A DNA stretch of 64,000 nt from Prevotella sp. GTDB lineage: Bacteria > Bacteroidota > Bacteroidia > Bacteroidales > Bacteroidaceae. The notes below the pieces were generated by a model. The model saw only the letters and a program-made list of their open reading frames with translations. It had not been told where the DNA came from and searched no databases. The stretch is from the NCBI GenBank assembly GCA_017462915.1, contig JAFTQG010000055.1, forward strand, positions 62,001 through 126,000, given 5' to 3'. This document shows, piece after piece, positions 25,024 through 33,804 of the stretch. The stretch's first letter is position 1, and each line of letters begins with the position of its first letter. The translations under genes and the position numbers were made by a program.

Positions 25024-26121
25024 CTATTCAAACAGATTCCCCCAGGCATAGCTGCCGGGCTTCATGGTGATGTGTATATCGGCATTGAGAGGCTTCAGAC
25101 GCACGACGCCGGGAGCTATCTCGTCTGTCACGGCGAAGGTGCGCCACGGTGTCTGCGAGAGGATGGCAAAGGCTGTCGCGCCACCCTCGATGACGAGTTC
25201 GGCGGGAAGCCTTGCGGAGAGCAGGGAGCAGCAGACATCCGCCATTGTCTTGCGAAGGTAGACGGCGGCATGTTTGCCCTTGCGCACCTCCTTGTCGCCG
25301 ATGGTGAGCACTGCGCTGCCGTCTCTCGTGTAACGGGGAATGACGGCGTCGGTCCATGAGGCGGCATCGGCACGCTCGTAGAAGACGTCTACAGGCATCG
25401 TCTCGACACGTATGCCGAGGTCGAGGGCCTTGCTCTGCGTGGAACCGCGGACGACAATCATCGTGGAGGACAGGGAGAGAGGTGACGGCGTGTCGACAGG
25501 CGTGCAGCTTTCCTTGCCGAATACTTGCTCCACGAGGGAGCAGAAGAGGTCTGCCGCTCCGGCAAGTAGCGTGTCGCCTGTGGCAAGGGCGGAGACGACG
25601 GCGCGGTCAACGTCGGCCTTCGTCACGGCATCGGCGAAGGGAAGTCCCGGGAAGCGTTCGGCGACGTTGCTCGTCGTGGCAGGAAACTCGGGGTCGAACC
25701 TGAAGTCGGTCTCCGCTATCGGCTTGTCGCCGATGTAGTATATGCCGTCGCGTATCACACGGCCCTTGGAAGGATTGGCAGGGAGGTAGAGCGCCTCGCT
25801 GTATCGGCTATGGTCTATGATGGCCTGGAGCTCCTCGCGGACATTGCCGCGGAGAGCGGAATCGGTCTTGCGGAAGATGATTTTCCCTTTCTCATCTCCC
25901 GTGCAGGGCCAGGCGGTGACGGCCTGTGCCACCTCGGCGGTCATGGCATACGCCTCTGCCGGTGACACGGAGCGTGCGTCGGTGGCAAAGACAACGACAT
26001 CCGCTCCCTCCTCTATGGAAGAGGGGACGGATGTCGTAAGTGTCGTATGCAGGCCGTAGCGGTGTGCCATGCCGGCAATCTCCGCCGCTCCTGTTATGTC
26101 GTCTGCTATAACGAATATCAT
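25024..26121 (-). CDS. Four-carbon acid sugar kinase (DUF1537/OtnK-DtnK family), 365 aa
   Basis: Phosphorylates a C4 sugar acid such as threonate or erythronate at O4 with ATP. The N-terminal acid-binding signature is MIFVIADDITGAAEIAGMA, followed by VVVFATDARSV and IFRKTDSALRGNV. The C-terminal nucleotide-binding part has VIRGSTQSKALDLG-like (VVRGSTQSKA) and VIEGGATAFAIL. At 365 aa it is somewhat shorter than most members (about 400-430). The next gene downstream in the pathway, a PdxA2-like dehydrogenase, lies just upstream on the same strand; this kinase-PdxA2 pairing is the known D-threonate/erythronate module. Which acid is used cannot be read from sequence. Confidence 0.9.
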   Translation of the reverse strand: MIFVIADDITGAAEIAGMAHRYGLHTTLTTSVPSSIEEGADVVVFATDARSVSPAEAYAMTAEVAQAVTAWPCTGDEKGKIIFRKTDSALRGNVREELQAIIDHSRYSEALYLPANPSKGRVIRDGIYYIGDKPIAETDFRFDPEFPATTSNVAERFPGLPFADAVTKADVDRAVVSALATGDTLLAGAADLFCSLVEQVFGKESCTPVDTPSPLSLSSTMIVVRGSTQSKALDLGIRVETMPVDVFYERADAASWTDAVIPRYTRDGSAVLTIGDKEVRKGKHAAVYLRKTMADVCCSLLSARLPAELVIEGGATAFAILSQTPWRTFAVTDEIAPGVVRLKPLNADIHITMKPGSYAWGNLFE

Positions 26122-26269
26122 TTTGCGGTTTTTACGGTTGGGCGGTTCATACGGTTGGGCGGTATTGCAGTTGTACGGTTATACAGTTAGGCGGTTGCCA
26201 CAAAGACATTTATCCGCATAACCGTCCAACCGTAAAACCGTATGAACCGCCCAACCGCAAAAACCGCAT
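26122..26269. repeat. Inverted 8-nt arms without a 9-nt array
   Basis: 26122-26195 carries GCGGTTTTTACGGTTGGGCG and further ACGGTT/GCGGTT units; 26216-26269 carries the complementary AACCGTCCAACCGT and CCGCCCAACCGCAAAAACCG. Only about 20 nt separate the arms, so a hairpin of roughly 50 bp could form between the pdxA2-like and kinase genes. Confidence 0.8.
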
Positions 26270-26271
26270 TT

Positions 26272-27315
26272 CTACTTCATTCTCTCGCGGCGTGTCACGG
26301 CCATCTTCGCTGCATACTCTATGGAAGAGATGAGAGCATCCTCGGCGGCGACGCCCTTTCCTGCCACGTCAAAGGCTGTGCCGTGGTCTACGGAGACGCG
26401 GATGATAGGGAGGCCGAGGGTGATGTTCACGCCTTTCTGCGGAAGCATCTTGCCTGTCGCGGCGTCCCAGTTGAAGCCGACGACCTTCAAAGGTATATGG
26501 CCCTGGTCATGATACTGCGCCACGACACCGTCATACTTGCCGCTCTTGGCCTTGGCAAAGACTGAATCGGGCGGCACAGGACCTTCGACATTGAAGCCGC
26601 GGACCTTGAGCTCCTCCACGGCAGGGATGATTTCCTTCGCCTCCTCCCAGCCGAACAGGCCGTTCTCGGAGCAGTGTGGATTGAGTCCTGCTATGGCGAT
26701 ATGCGGATTGTCTATACCGAACTGGCGGCAGGCGTCGTCTATGAGTTCGTAGACTTCTATGATACGGTCTTTCTTGCATCTGTCGCAGGCCTCGCGGAGG
26801 GAGACGTGCGTGGAGACATGGATGACGCGCATAGGGCCGTCGGCAAGGAGCATGGCATACTTCTTCGTGCCCGTGAAGGTGGCGTATATCTCGGTATGGC
26901 CGTCATAGTTGTGACCGGCGAGGTGTATGGCTTCCTTGTTGAGAGGTGCCGTACATGTGCCGTCCACCTCGTTTGCCATGGCGAGGTCTATGGCCTTGCG
27001 GACATACTGGAAGGCGGCGTTGCCGCACTGCACCTGCACTTCGCCGAACTTGAAGGTGCTCATGTCTATGAGGTCAAGGTCGTAGACGTCTATCGTCCCG
27101 TGCTCGAACTTGGCGTCCTTGACGTCTGTCACGGCGTTTACCGTGAGCGGCTGGTCGAGTTTCAGGAGGTCTACGGCGAGCTGTATGATCTTCGCATCGC
27201 CTACGATGATTGGCTTGCAGAGGGTGTATGTATCCTTATGGGCAAGCGAGCGGACGCATATCTCCGGACCTATGCCGGCAGGGTCGCCCATTGTTATTGC
27301 TAAGATTGGGGTCAT
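26272..27315 (-). CDS. pdxA2: PdxA2-like 4-phospho-threonate/erythronate dehydrogenase, 347 aa
   Basis: A divalent-metal and NAD-dependent dehydrogenase that oxidises and decarboxylates a 4-phosphorylated C4 acid, giving dihydroxyacetone phosphate in the known pathway. Signature parts: ITMGDPAGIGPEI at the N-terminus, GHNYDGHTEIYATF (first metal His), LNPHCSENGLFGWEE (second) and SVDHGTAFDVAGKG (third). YHDQGHIPLKV near residue 255 is the usual substrate loop. True PdxA of vitamin B6 synthesis is similar. The PdxA2 call rests on the adjacent DUF1537 kinase and the lack of other pdx genes here. Separated from the kinase only by a repeat of about 150 nt. Confidence 0.85.
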   Translation of the reverse strand: MTPILAITMGDPAGIGPEICVRSLAHKDTYTLCKPIIVGDAKIIQLAVDLLKLDQPLTVNAVTDVKDAKFEHGTIDVYDLDLIDMSTFKFGEVQVQCGNAAFQYVRKAIDLAMANEVDGTCTAPLNKEAIHLAGHNYDGHTEIYATFTGTKKYAMLLADGPMRVIHVSTHVSLREACDRCKKDRIIEVYELIDDACRQFGIDNPHIAIAGLNPHCSENGLFGWEEAKEIIPAVEELKVRGFNVEGPVPPDSVFAKAKSGKYDGVVAQYHDQGHIPLKVVGFNWDAATGKMLPQKGVNITLGLPIIRVSVDHGTAFDVAGKGVAAEDALISSIEYAAKMAVTRRERMK

Positions 27316-27318
27316 GGT

Positions 27319-27429
27319 GGTGGTTTAGTGGTTTAGTGGTTTGGTGGTTTGGTGGTTTAGTGGTTTGGTTAATAGCCGGAATAGCCGATATAGAGGACTA
27401 ATAACTAAACAACTAAACCACCAAACAAC
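27319..27429. repeat. Composite repeat: inverted 8-nt arms around a half 9-nt array (6)
   Basis: 27319-27370 holds GGTTTAGT/GGTTTGGT units, 27371-27395 a short left-half array (AATAGCCGGAATAGCCGATA), then GAGGACTAATAACTAAAC and ACTAAACC-type units to 27429. The junction GATATAGAGGACTAATAACT is the same as in the copy at 24829-25023. Confidence 0.85.
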
Positions 27430-28575
27430 TTAATAAAGACTATTATATATATCCTTGCAGTCCTGTTCTGTCACAGGGCGCGGATTATTCTTCAGCAGGC
27501 GCTGCTGCAGCATTGCCGCCGCTGCCATGGCAGGGACTTCCGTCTGAGGGATGTCTATCTCGGCGAGCGTCTGAGGGATGCCGCAGTTCTTGGAGAGCGT
27601 TGCCACAAACTCCACGCCGCGGAGAGCTGTCTCCTCGTCTGTCGCGCCCGGTTCACAGCCGCAGGCGATGGCGACGTCGGCATATCGCTTGGCGTCGGCA
27701 GCCATATTGAACTTCATCACTGTAGGCAGGAGCACGGAATTGGAGAGGCCGTGGCTCTTGTGGAACATGCCGCCGACAGGATATGCGAGGGCATGGACGG
27801 CAGCGGTATTCACCGGACCGAGGCCGAGGCCGCCGTACATGGAACCGAGGAGCATTGCCTCGCGTGCCTCCATGTCCTTGCCGTCTTTCACGGCGCGCTC
27901 AAGATTCTTGGCTATGAGCTCTATGCCTTTCAGGGCGTACATGTCCACGCAAGGGTGTGCGAACTTGTTCGTGTACACCTCTATGCAGTGGGTCAGCGCG
28001 TCCATGCCTGTCTCGGCAGTGATGCGCGGAGGGACGGTAGCGGTGAGCTGCGGGTCGAGATATGCCACGTCGGCGAGGAGGAAATTGGAGATGATGCCCT
28101 TCTTGCCGTTGTCTGTCTCGTCGAGGAGGATGGCGTTAGGCGACACCTCGGAGCCTGTGCCTGCTGTCGTAGGGGCACAGGCGAACCACACTCCGCGCTT
28201 CTTTATGAAGCCTATGCCGTAGCATTCCTCTATGGTCTGCTCCGTATGCATGAACGTGGCGACAAGTTTCGCGACATCCATCACAGAGCCGCCGCCGATG
28301 CCTATCACGGAGTCGGCACCGAAATCCTGCGCTTCCTTGAGTATGCGCTTGAAGTCGTTGACGGTAGGTTCGCCGAGAATCTTTGTCTCTGTCATTGTCC
28401 TTACGCCGCCGTCGTTGAGAGCCTTTATCACCGGTTCGACGAGGGGAAGTATAGGGTCTGCGGTGAGAATAAAGAGACTTTTCAGTCCTGAAGCGAGATA
28501 TTCCTCACACATCTGTTTCATGCAGCCGGTGCCGAAGACTATGCGCTGCGGCTGCTTCAATTCTATTGGTTTCAT
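27430..28575 (-). CDS. Iron-containing alcohol dehydrogenase, 381 aa
   Basis: A group III Fe-dependent, NAD(P)-linked alcohol dehydrogenase. Seen: the coenzyme motif GIGGGSVMDVAKLVA near residue 95, PTTAGTGSEVSPNAI near 140, and metal ligands in MDALTHCIEVY and ALAYPVGGMFHKSHGLSNSV. Length is normal for the family (about 380-390). It probably reduces an aldehyde product, such as lactaldehyde or a sugar-derived aldehyde, or oxidises an alcohol; the substrate cannot be told. Transcribed 17 nt after the LysM gene, so it may share that transcript rather than the sugar-acid operon. Confidence 0.9.
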   Translation of the reverse strand: MKPIELKQPQRIVFGTGCMKQMCEEYLASGLKSLFILTADPILPLVEPVIKALNDGGVRTMTETKILGEPTVNDFKRILKEAQDFGADSVIGIGGGSVMDVAKLVATFMHTEQTIEECYGIGFIKKRGVWFACAPTTAGTGSEVSPNAILLDETDNGKKGIISNFLLADVAYLDPQLTATVPPRITAETGMDALTHCIEVYTNKFAHPCVDMYALKGIELIAKNLERAVKDGKDMEAREAMLLGSMYGGLGLGPVNTAAVHALAYPVGGMFHKSHGLSNSVLLPTVMKFNMAADAKRYADVAIACGCEPGATDEETALRGVEFVATLSKNCGIPQTLAEIDIPQTEVPAMAAAAMLQQRLLKNNPRPVTEQDCKDIYNSLY

Positions 28576-28592
28576 ATAATTATAATTGATTA

Positions 28593-29927
28593 TTATTTTA
28601 TATCCTGATGATAATGGTTGTATCCGTATTTCTTACATTCATCACACCAGTAGCTTTGGTCACCTCCTAAATAATCGGGACCGTACTTTATTACACGTAT
28701 AGGTTTATTTTCTTTTTTTGTTGAAGAAGATGACGAGCGGCTACGCCTACTTGAAGACGAAGTACCTGAAACGGAAGGCATAGACCTGCCGTTAACGACA
28801 GTGGAGAAATTTCCATTGTCATTGATGCCATATCCTGTACCATTTCTGTCAACCACATTCCATGATTCTGTGTATCCCTTGCCCTTACACTGTCCACAGA
28901 CTGTAGAACCAAAGCATCTCGGACAAACAATCGGTACACTGACGACGCTGTTCACCATCATTGTGTTCATGCAGAACTTGCATCGTCCTGTACCTAAACA
29001 TTCGATACACCGCATCTTGTTATGGAACTTCGCCGTTCCATCCTCCATCGTATAGACAGTATGTTCGCCGAATGCATCGGTATATGTGTAAGGCTTCCTA
29101 CCGTTTCCTTCTGACGTCTGACGCTGAGTAGTAGGAGCTGACGACCGTCGGGACTGATTCTGTACAGACGATGTTGACACCTTTCTGGCTTGTTCCTGAC
29201 GCTGAATTTCCGCCTTACGGCGCTGTTCAGCAACGGCAATCTCATGTTTCTGCGAACGAATCTCTTTCACAAGACTGGTGGCATGAGCCTTTTCGCTGCC
29301 TATGGCATAGCGCTGATACTCCAGACCGTAATGCAAAGCCTCATCAAGGTTCTTCTGCAGCACATCGCCGTTGAGAAAGCTCTCGGAAAGAAAGCGACAT
29401 GAGCGCCAGTATTCCTCCGAGGACTTGTCCTTCACTGCATCGGCAGACTTATGGTAGTAGTAGGCTGCAAGTTCAGGATTATGATTCTTTGACTTATTAT
29501 CCGAGTAGTATAGGCCTAGAGGATAATAACTCCTCACCTCTCCCGAGTCTGCTGCCGCCGCGAGATAAGCCATCGCCTCTTCGTTCTTCTTAGCCTTGAG
29601 CAAAGCCTGTCCCACCTGATAAGTGGCAGTTGCACTACGTGTAAGGACTTTCCCGGAGGAAGATTTCAGTCCGTAATCGAAAGGTTCCACCTCAGGAGCC
29701 TTATGCACCACAGGCACTCCACGATAAGGTATAAGGAGCTTGCGCCCTATATAACATACCGTACTTGACGGGTTGGCCGCCTTCAGTTCATCGACAGTGA
29801 CATTATATTTCTCCGCAATGGAAATAAAGTCTTCACCACGTTGTACGACATGTTCACATCGCTGTGCTTGGCATACTGTGGAAACCACTACAAGCATTGA
29901 CAGACAGAGGAGACGTAACAGTTTCAT
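28593..29927 (-). CDS. LysM and Sel1-repeat protein with zinc-finger-like CxxC cluster, 444 aa
   Basis: Signal peptide MKLLRLLCLSMLVVVSTVCQ, then a LysM peptidoglycan-binding domain (HVVQRGEDFISIAEKYNVTV, DELKAANPSS) near residues 25-70. Sel1-type helical repeats follow (AMAYLAAAADSGEVRSYYPL; ELAAYYYHKSADAVKDKSSE). After a Gln/Ser/Arg-rich linker there is a DnaJ-like cysteine cluster near 325-365: CIECLGTGRCKFC, then CPRCFGSTVCGQCKGKG. The last part is Ser/Arg-rich with a second CxxC (YWCDECKKYG). Such a mix of exported domains and zinc-finger motifs is odd and its role is unknown. The gene lies 6 nt after the coiled-coil lipoprotein gene and 17 nt before the dehydrogenase. Confidence 0.78.
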   Translation of the reverse strand: MKLLRLLCLSMLVVVSTVCQAQRCEHVVQRGEDFISIAEKYNVTVDELKAANPSSTVCYIGRKLLIPYRGVPVVHKAPEVEPFDYGLKSSSGKVLTRSATATYQVGQALLKAKKNEEAMAYLAAAADSGEVRSYYPLGLYYSDNKSKNHNPELAAYYYHKSADAVKDKSSEEYWRSCRFLSESFLNGDVLQKNLDEALHYGLEYQRYAIGSEKAHATSLVKEIRSQKHEIAVAEQRRKAEIQRQEQARKVSTSSVQNQSRRSSAPTTQRQTSEGNGRKPYTYTDAFGEHTVYTMEDGTAKFHNKMRCIECLGTGRCKFCMNTMMVNSVVSVPIVCPRCFGSTVCGQCKGKGYTESWNVVDRNGTGYGINDNGNFSTVVNGRSMPSVSGTSSSSRRSRSSSSSTKKENKPIRVIKYGPDYLGGDQSYWCDECKKYGYNHYHQDIK

Positions 29928-29933
29928 AGTTTT

Positions 29934-30791
29934 TCAGTATTTCACGACAAGGAAATTCGAGACACTCCAAAACTTTGTCGCATCTGTAACGGTAAGCGTA
30001 CAGGTGCCGTTGTCATTGGTCGTCATGGTATATGAGCCAGTCGGAGCCTGTGTCAATATTTCCGCTTTCTTTGCAGGGATAGAGAAGGTCTTTGTCTTCC
30101 GGATATCAATCTTCTTGAATGCAGAAACATTCACCTGTGACATGTCCAACTTGCTTTTCTTGAACAGAGACCCACCGGCAAGAAGACCTGCATTCTTCAG
30201 TTCTTTCTTTGAACCGATGAGCACATACGCCTCATTCATCATGTCGCTTTGTGTTTCAAGGGCTACTTCCTGAGCTTTGTTTTCTTCTTTAAGTTGAGCA
30301 ACATTGGAATTAAGGCGGTCAACATGACCTTTGAGGGTCTGAATATCGAAATTCCGCTTTTCAAGTTCCTCTGTCAACTCTACTATGGCTTGGTCTTTCT
30401 CACCGAGTTGCTTCTTCAGCGACGCTATAGTCTTCAACATCTTTTGAGACTTTGCGTCGCCGTTTTTGAGCTTATTTTCCAGTATGGCGATGCGTTCACG
30501 TTGACGGGCGAGGATAAGTTTATAAGCCTCAAGATTCTGCTTTATCTGGTCTTTCACAGACATATTTCCCTCACCCATTGTACGCAGGATGCCGCCTTCC
30601 ATATCGATGACGCTGTCCATGCTGACATTCACGGCATCAAGGAAGAGGGTCATCTCGTCCATCTCAGCCATCTTGCTGTCCACGACATTAAGCAGTGAGT
30701 CAGCTTCGGGATTCCCCTCTGTCTTATTGCCGCAGGAGACATTTGCCAGCATGGCAATGCAAATGATTGCAAAAACAGTGACTTTCTTCAT
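29934..30791 (-). CDS. Coiled-coil lipoprotein, 285 aa
   Basis: Lipoprotein signal MKKVTVFAIICIAMLANVSC with lipobox ANVSC. Residues 75-175 form a long coiled coil (ENKLKNGDAKSQKMLKTIAS; LKKQLGEKDQAIVELTEELE; RLNSNVAQLKEENKAQEV). The C-terminal 100 residues look like a small beta domain (AYVLIGSKKELKNAGLLAGG ... TGSYTMTTNDNGTCTLTVTD). Comparable Bacteroidetes lipoproteins of this layout have no known function. First gene of a likely operon with the LysM protein. Confidence 0.78.
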   Translation of the reverse strand: MKKVTVFAIICIAMLANVSCGNKTEGNPEADSLLNVVDSKMAEMDEMTLFLDAVNVSMDSVIDMEGGILRTMGEGNMSVKDQIKQNLEAYKLILARQRERIAILENKLKNGDAKSQKMLKTIASLKKQLGEKDQAIVELTEELEKRNFDIQTLKGHVDRLNSNVAQLKEENKAQEVALETQSDMMNEAYVLIGSKKELKNAGLLAGGSLFKKSKLDMSQVNVSAFKKIDIRKTKTFSIPAKKAEILTQAPTGSYTMTTNDNGTCTLTVTDATKFWSVSNFLVVKY

Positions 30792-30855
30792 TTTCTTTGA
30801 TTGTTTGTTTGTTTTTTTTATACGGTTTGTGGTTGTGGGGTTTAGGTTTTTGGTT

Positions 30856-30941
30856 GATAGCCGGAATAGCCGATATAGCCGGAATAGAGGCTATAGAGAC
30901 TATTTTGGCTATCAAGGCTATAGAGGCTATAGAGGCCTATC
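30856..30941. repeat. 9-nt-period palindromic array 7
   Basis: Left half GATAGCCGGAATAGCCGATA with GGAATAGAGG after it; right half is CTATTTTGGCTATC followed by AAGGCTATAGAGGC, so the symmetry is imperfect. Preceded by GGTTTNGG-type units (30825-30855). Confidence 0.75.
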
Positions 30942-30952
30942 CCCTAAAACCT

Positions 30953-31115
30953 ACAAAGTCCCGGTTAAGCGAGAGCAGAGCCAAGCTTGCTTGAGCTCTG
31001 CCGAACTTTTCGAGTAAGCGAGAACAGTAAAAAAGCTTGCTTTTAGACTGTCGAGCGAGAGAAAAGTCAAGATTACTTAATCGGAAGGGACTTCGAGCGA
31101 AGCTCAACCCACAAC
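30953..31115. repeat. GCTTAA-type repeat, long copy 2
   Basis: Starts as at 5070 (TCCCGGTTAAGCGAGAGCAG, then CAAGCTTGCTTGAGCTCTGC), but has an extra 60-70 nt insert with related units (CGAGTAAGCGAGAACAG, AAGCTTGCTTTTAGACTG, TCGAGCGAGAGAAAAG) before the shared end GGAAGGGACTTCGAGCGAAG. It stops 8 nt from the symporter stop codon. Confidence 0.7.
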
Positions 31116-31122
31116 CCGCTGT

Positions 31123-32706
31123 TTACTTTTTCCTTGACTCGAGCCATCCCCAGAGAGTCAGCTCGTCATCGGTCTTCGGGGCCTTGAAGAAGAACGACGC
31201 CACGTAGCCTACCACGAGAACGATGATATGGCTGTACACGCCGAGCATGTACTTGGAGTGTGTGTAGTTCCATGCCCCGAGGTCGAGGAGAGCCTGCTTT
31301 GAGCCGTCAGGCATCTTCTGCGGCGATGTCAGCATGGCGTATGCCGTGAAGAGGATGCAGGCGGCAAGGCCTACATACAGTCCCTGCTTGTTCGTGCGGC
31401 GGCTGAGCAGACCGAGGAGGAATATGCCGACTATGCCGGCGGAGAAGATGGCGTAGAAGCTGAATATCGTCTCGAGCACTGCGCCGCCGTTGCTCTGCAC
31501 ATAGAGTATGGCTATGCCTGTCGCGCCGAGTCCGGCGAGGACTACTATCCATCTGCCGAAGATGAGCTTTGTCCTGTCACTGACATCCGGCTTCAGACGC
31601 ACGAGATAGTCCTGCACGGCGATTGCCGAGAGGCAGTTGAGGTCTGAGTCGAGGGATGATATCGCCGCTGCTGCGATTGCCGCGATGATTATTCCGCGGA
31701 CGCCCATCGGGAGCTGTGTGGAGATGAAATGCGGGAACACCGAGTCGGGCTTCATGCCTTCCACCGCCGCGTCAGGAGCGAGCTGGTAGTATGCGAAGAG
31801 GAGCGAGCCGACGAGCATGAACATCGTCCATACCGGCACGGAGAGGAAGACGCCTATGAAGGCTGCATTCTTTGCCTCGTGGTCGTCCTTTGCGGTGAGG
31901 TAGCGCTGCACGATGGTCTGGTCTGTGCCGTACTTCTGCAGGGCGTAGAATATGCCGTTGAAGACCATCACCCAGAAGGTCGTCTCCACAAAGTCCCACT
32001 CGAACGGGCCGACGCCTATCTTGCTCACCTCGTAGGGGCCGACGTTCGTCGTGGCGTTCCATGCCGTGGAGAGCACGTCTCCAGTGGTGAAGTCCGTGCC
32101 CTGAGGGAAGAGGAGCATCGCCACGCAGAGGAGTCCGCCGCCTATGAGCAGTCCGCCCTGCACGACGTCCATCCATATTATCGCCTCCATTCCGCCGAGG
32201 AATGTGAGGAGGATGATTGTCACGGCGAGCACGGCTATGACTATGTATATGTCAATGTTCATGAATGCCGCAAGGGCCATGGACACGAGGAAGAAGACGG
32301 AGCCCATCTTCGTGAAGTGTGTGAGGATAAACGCCAAGCTGGAGTAGTATCTTGCCAGCGGACCGAAGCGCCGCTCGAAATACTCGTATGTCGAGAGCTT
32401 TATGACCTTGCGGAACAGCGGCACGATGATGCCTATGCAGCACACCAGCACGCAGGGCACCATGAGTCCCTGCACCAGCAGTATCCAGTTGCCGCCGTAT
32501 GCCGCGCCGGGATATGCGAGGAAGGTGACGCTGCTTATGAGCGTAGCGAAGATGCTCATGCCCACAGCCCATACCGGCACCTGTCCCGAACCGGTGAAAT
32601 ATGTGGAGGAGTCCTTCTGCCTGTGGGCGAAATAGACGCCCATCGCTATGGCGAGGAGGATAGAAAAGACCACTATCGCGTAGTCCACCCAGTGTATGTC
32701 TGCCAT
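31123..32706 (-). CDS. Sodium:solute symporter (SSS family), 527 aa
   Basis: An inner-membrane transporter of the LeuT-fold SSS family with about 14 membrane helices. Seen: MADIHWVDYAIVVFSILLAI, QVPVWAVGMSIFATLISSVT (the unwound first core helix, residues 42-61), LSTYEYFERRFGPLARYYSS and IAAIAAAAISSLDSDLNCLS (the second sodium-binding region). The C-terminus carries a short cytoplasmic tail. Likely substrate is a sugar acid or sialic-acid-like compound, because the aldolase gene immediately precedes it with a 12-nt gap; this is inference. Its gene ends against a GCTTAA-type repeat. Confidence 0.92.
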   Translation of the reverse strand: MADIHWVDYAIVVFSILLAIAMGVYFAHRQKDSSTYFTGSGQVPVWAVGMSIFATLISSVTFLAYPGAAYGGNWILLVQGLMVPCVLVCCIGIIVPLFRKVIKLSTYEYFERRFGPLARYYSSLAFILTHFTKMGSVFFLVSMALAAFMNIDIYIVIAVLAVTIILLTFLGGMEAIIWMDVVQGGLLIGGGLLCVAMLLFPQGTDFTTGDVLSTAWNATTNVGPYEVSKIGVGPFEWDFVETTFWVMVFNGIFYALQKYGTDQTIVQRYLTAKDDHEAKNAAFIGVFLSVPVWTMFMLVGSLLFAYYQLAPDAAVEGMKPDSVFPHFISTQLPMGVRGIIIAAIAAAAISSLDSDLNCLSAIAVQDYLVRLKPDVSDRTKLIFGRWIVVLAGLGATGIAILYVQSNGGAVLETIFSFYAIFSAGIVGIFLLGLLSRRTNKQGLYVGLAACILFTAYAMLTSPQKMPDGSKQALLDLGAWNYTHSKYMLGVYSHIIVLVVGYVASFFFKAPKTDDELTLWGWLESRKK

Positions 32707-32718
32707 GGGGTGCCCTCC

Positions 32719-33621
32719 TTACTCGTTGGTTATCGTCATGGCCTTCTCGGCGATGGCCTTCTCCTCGTCCTCGGAGAGGCGTGTGAGAGGCATGAGCATG
32801 TCAGGAGTGCAGAGGCCGCGTGTCTGCATCATCACCTTGAGGGCTGTCAGCGACTGGCCGAGGGTCCTGCCCTCCTGGTATATCTTGGCGATGCAGTTTG
32901 TCTCGTCCTGCAGGCGGTTGGCTGTCTCCATGTCGCCCTTCACGGCTGCGTCATAGAGGTCGCGGAACATTCCCGGCACGAAATTGCCTGTGGAAGGGAC
33001 TATGCCGTTGCCGCCGAGCTCGAGAGACTTGGCAGACTGTGCCGCCCATCCGCAGAAGTATGCGAAATCGTCCCTGCCCTGTGCTATGGCGATGCACTTC
33101 TCCATGCGCTCCATGTCGCGCTCCGAGTCCTTGAGACCTACGATGTTAGGATGATGTGATAGACGCTCGATGACATCGACAGGGATGGACATGTGTGTCG
33201 TCGCCGCGATGTTGTAGAGCATGAGCGGGCCCTTTATGGCGTCTGCCAGACGCGCGTAGTAGTTCTCCATCTGCTCTGCCGTGAGCGAGTAGTAGCTCGG
33301 GAGCGTCGCCACGATGACGTCGGCGCCAGACGCGCTGTAGTATCCCGCCTGCTTCAGCTGCTCCATGAAGCAGTTGCCTGTCAGTCCGGCATAGATGGTG
33401 ATCTTGCCCTCCGCCGCCTTAACGGCAGTCTCGATGAATGTCTGTCCGTCGATGGTAGACACGGAGTTGCCCTCGCCGGTGGTGCCCATGAGGAGAGGGC
33501 TCACGCCAGCCTTGACAAATGACTTGATGATTCTTTCCACTGCATCCTTGTCCAGGAGGCCGTTCTTCGTTACAGGTGTCACCATAGGGACAACCACGCC
33601 GTTGTACTTACTGCTGTTCAT
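32719..33621 (-). CDS. DapA/NanA-family aldolase (class I), 300 aa
   Basis: A TIM-barrel Schiff-base lyase or synthase acting on a 2-keto acid. The family loop GTTGEGNSVS lies near residue 43, the catalytic Tyr in MLYNIAATTHMSIPVDV near 135, and the Schiff-base Lys in NIVGLKDSERDMER near 162. Length is normal. Residues that separate dihydrodipicolinate synthase from N-acetylneuraminate lyase and keto-sugar-acid aldolases cannot be judged by eye. The adjacent SSS symporter and nearby pectin genes favour a catabolic sugar-acid aldolase over lysine synthesis. It is the first gene of a two-gene operon with a promoter at 33805-33812. Confidence 0.88.
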   Translation of the reverse strand: MNSSKYNGVVVPMVTPVTKNGLLDKDAVERIIKSFVKAGVSPLLMGTTGEGNSVSTIDGQTFIETAVKAAEGKITIYAGLTGNCFMEQLKQAGYYSASGADVIVATLPSYYSLTAEQMENYYARLADAIKGPLMLYNIAATTHMSIPVDVIERLSHHPNIVGLKDSERDMERMEKCIAIAQGRDDFAYFCGWAAQSAKSLELGGNGIVPSTGNFVPGMFRDLYDAAVKGDMETANRLQDETNCIAKIYQEGRTLGQSLTALKVMMQTRGLCTPDMLMPLTRLSEDEEKAIAEKAMTITNE

Positions 33622-33676
33622 TTTCGTTTACAGTTTGTTAGTTGTTTGATTATGTTGGGTTTATTCTTTCCTTTCT

Positions 33677-33722
33677 CCGCCCGGCACAGTGAGCGCGCTC
33701 CCTCTGCCCTCGCTTGTCGGAA
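33677..33722. repeat. GCTTAA-type repeat, copy 5
   Basis: GCCCGGCACAGTGAGCGCGC, then CCTCTGCCCTCGCTTGTCGG; short version of the copies at 18991-19193. It lies in the leader of the aldolase-symporter operon. Confidence 0.6.
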
Positions 33723-33804
33723 ACGTCGGTTTCATTGTCTTTCTCATATCCGGGAGAGGCATGTCGCCAGCCCCTGGCACAATGGACAGGGATGCCCGTC
33801 CCTG

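Noticed and set aside
26272-27315. Vitamin B6 biosynthesis PdxA
   Set aside because: The adjacent DUF1537 kinase and lack of other pdx genes favour the PdxA2 role, although PdxA cannot be fully excluded by sequence alone.
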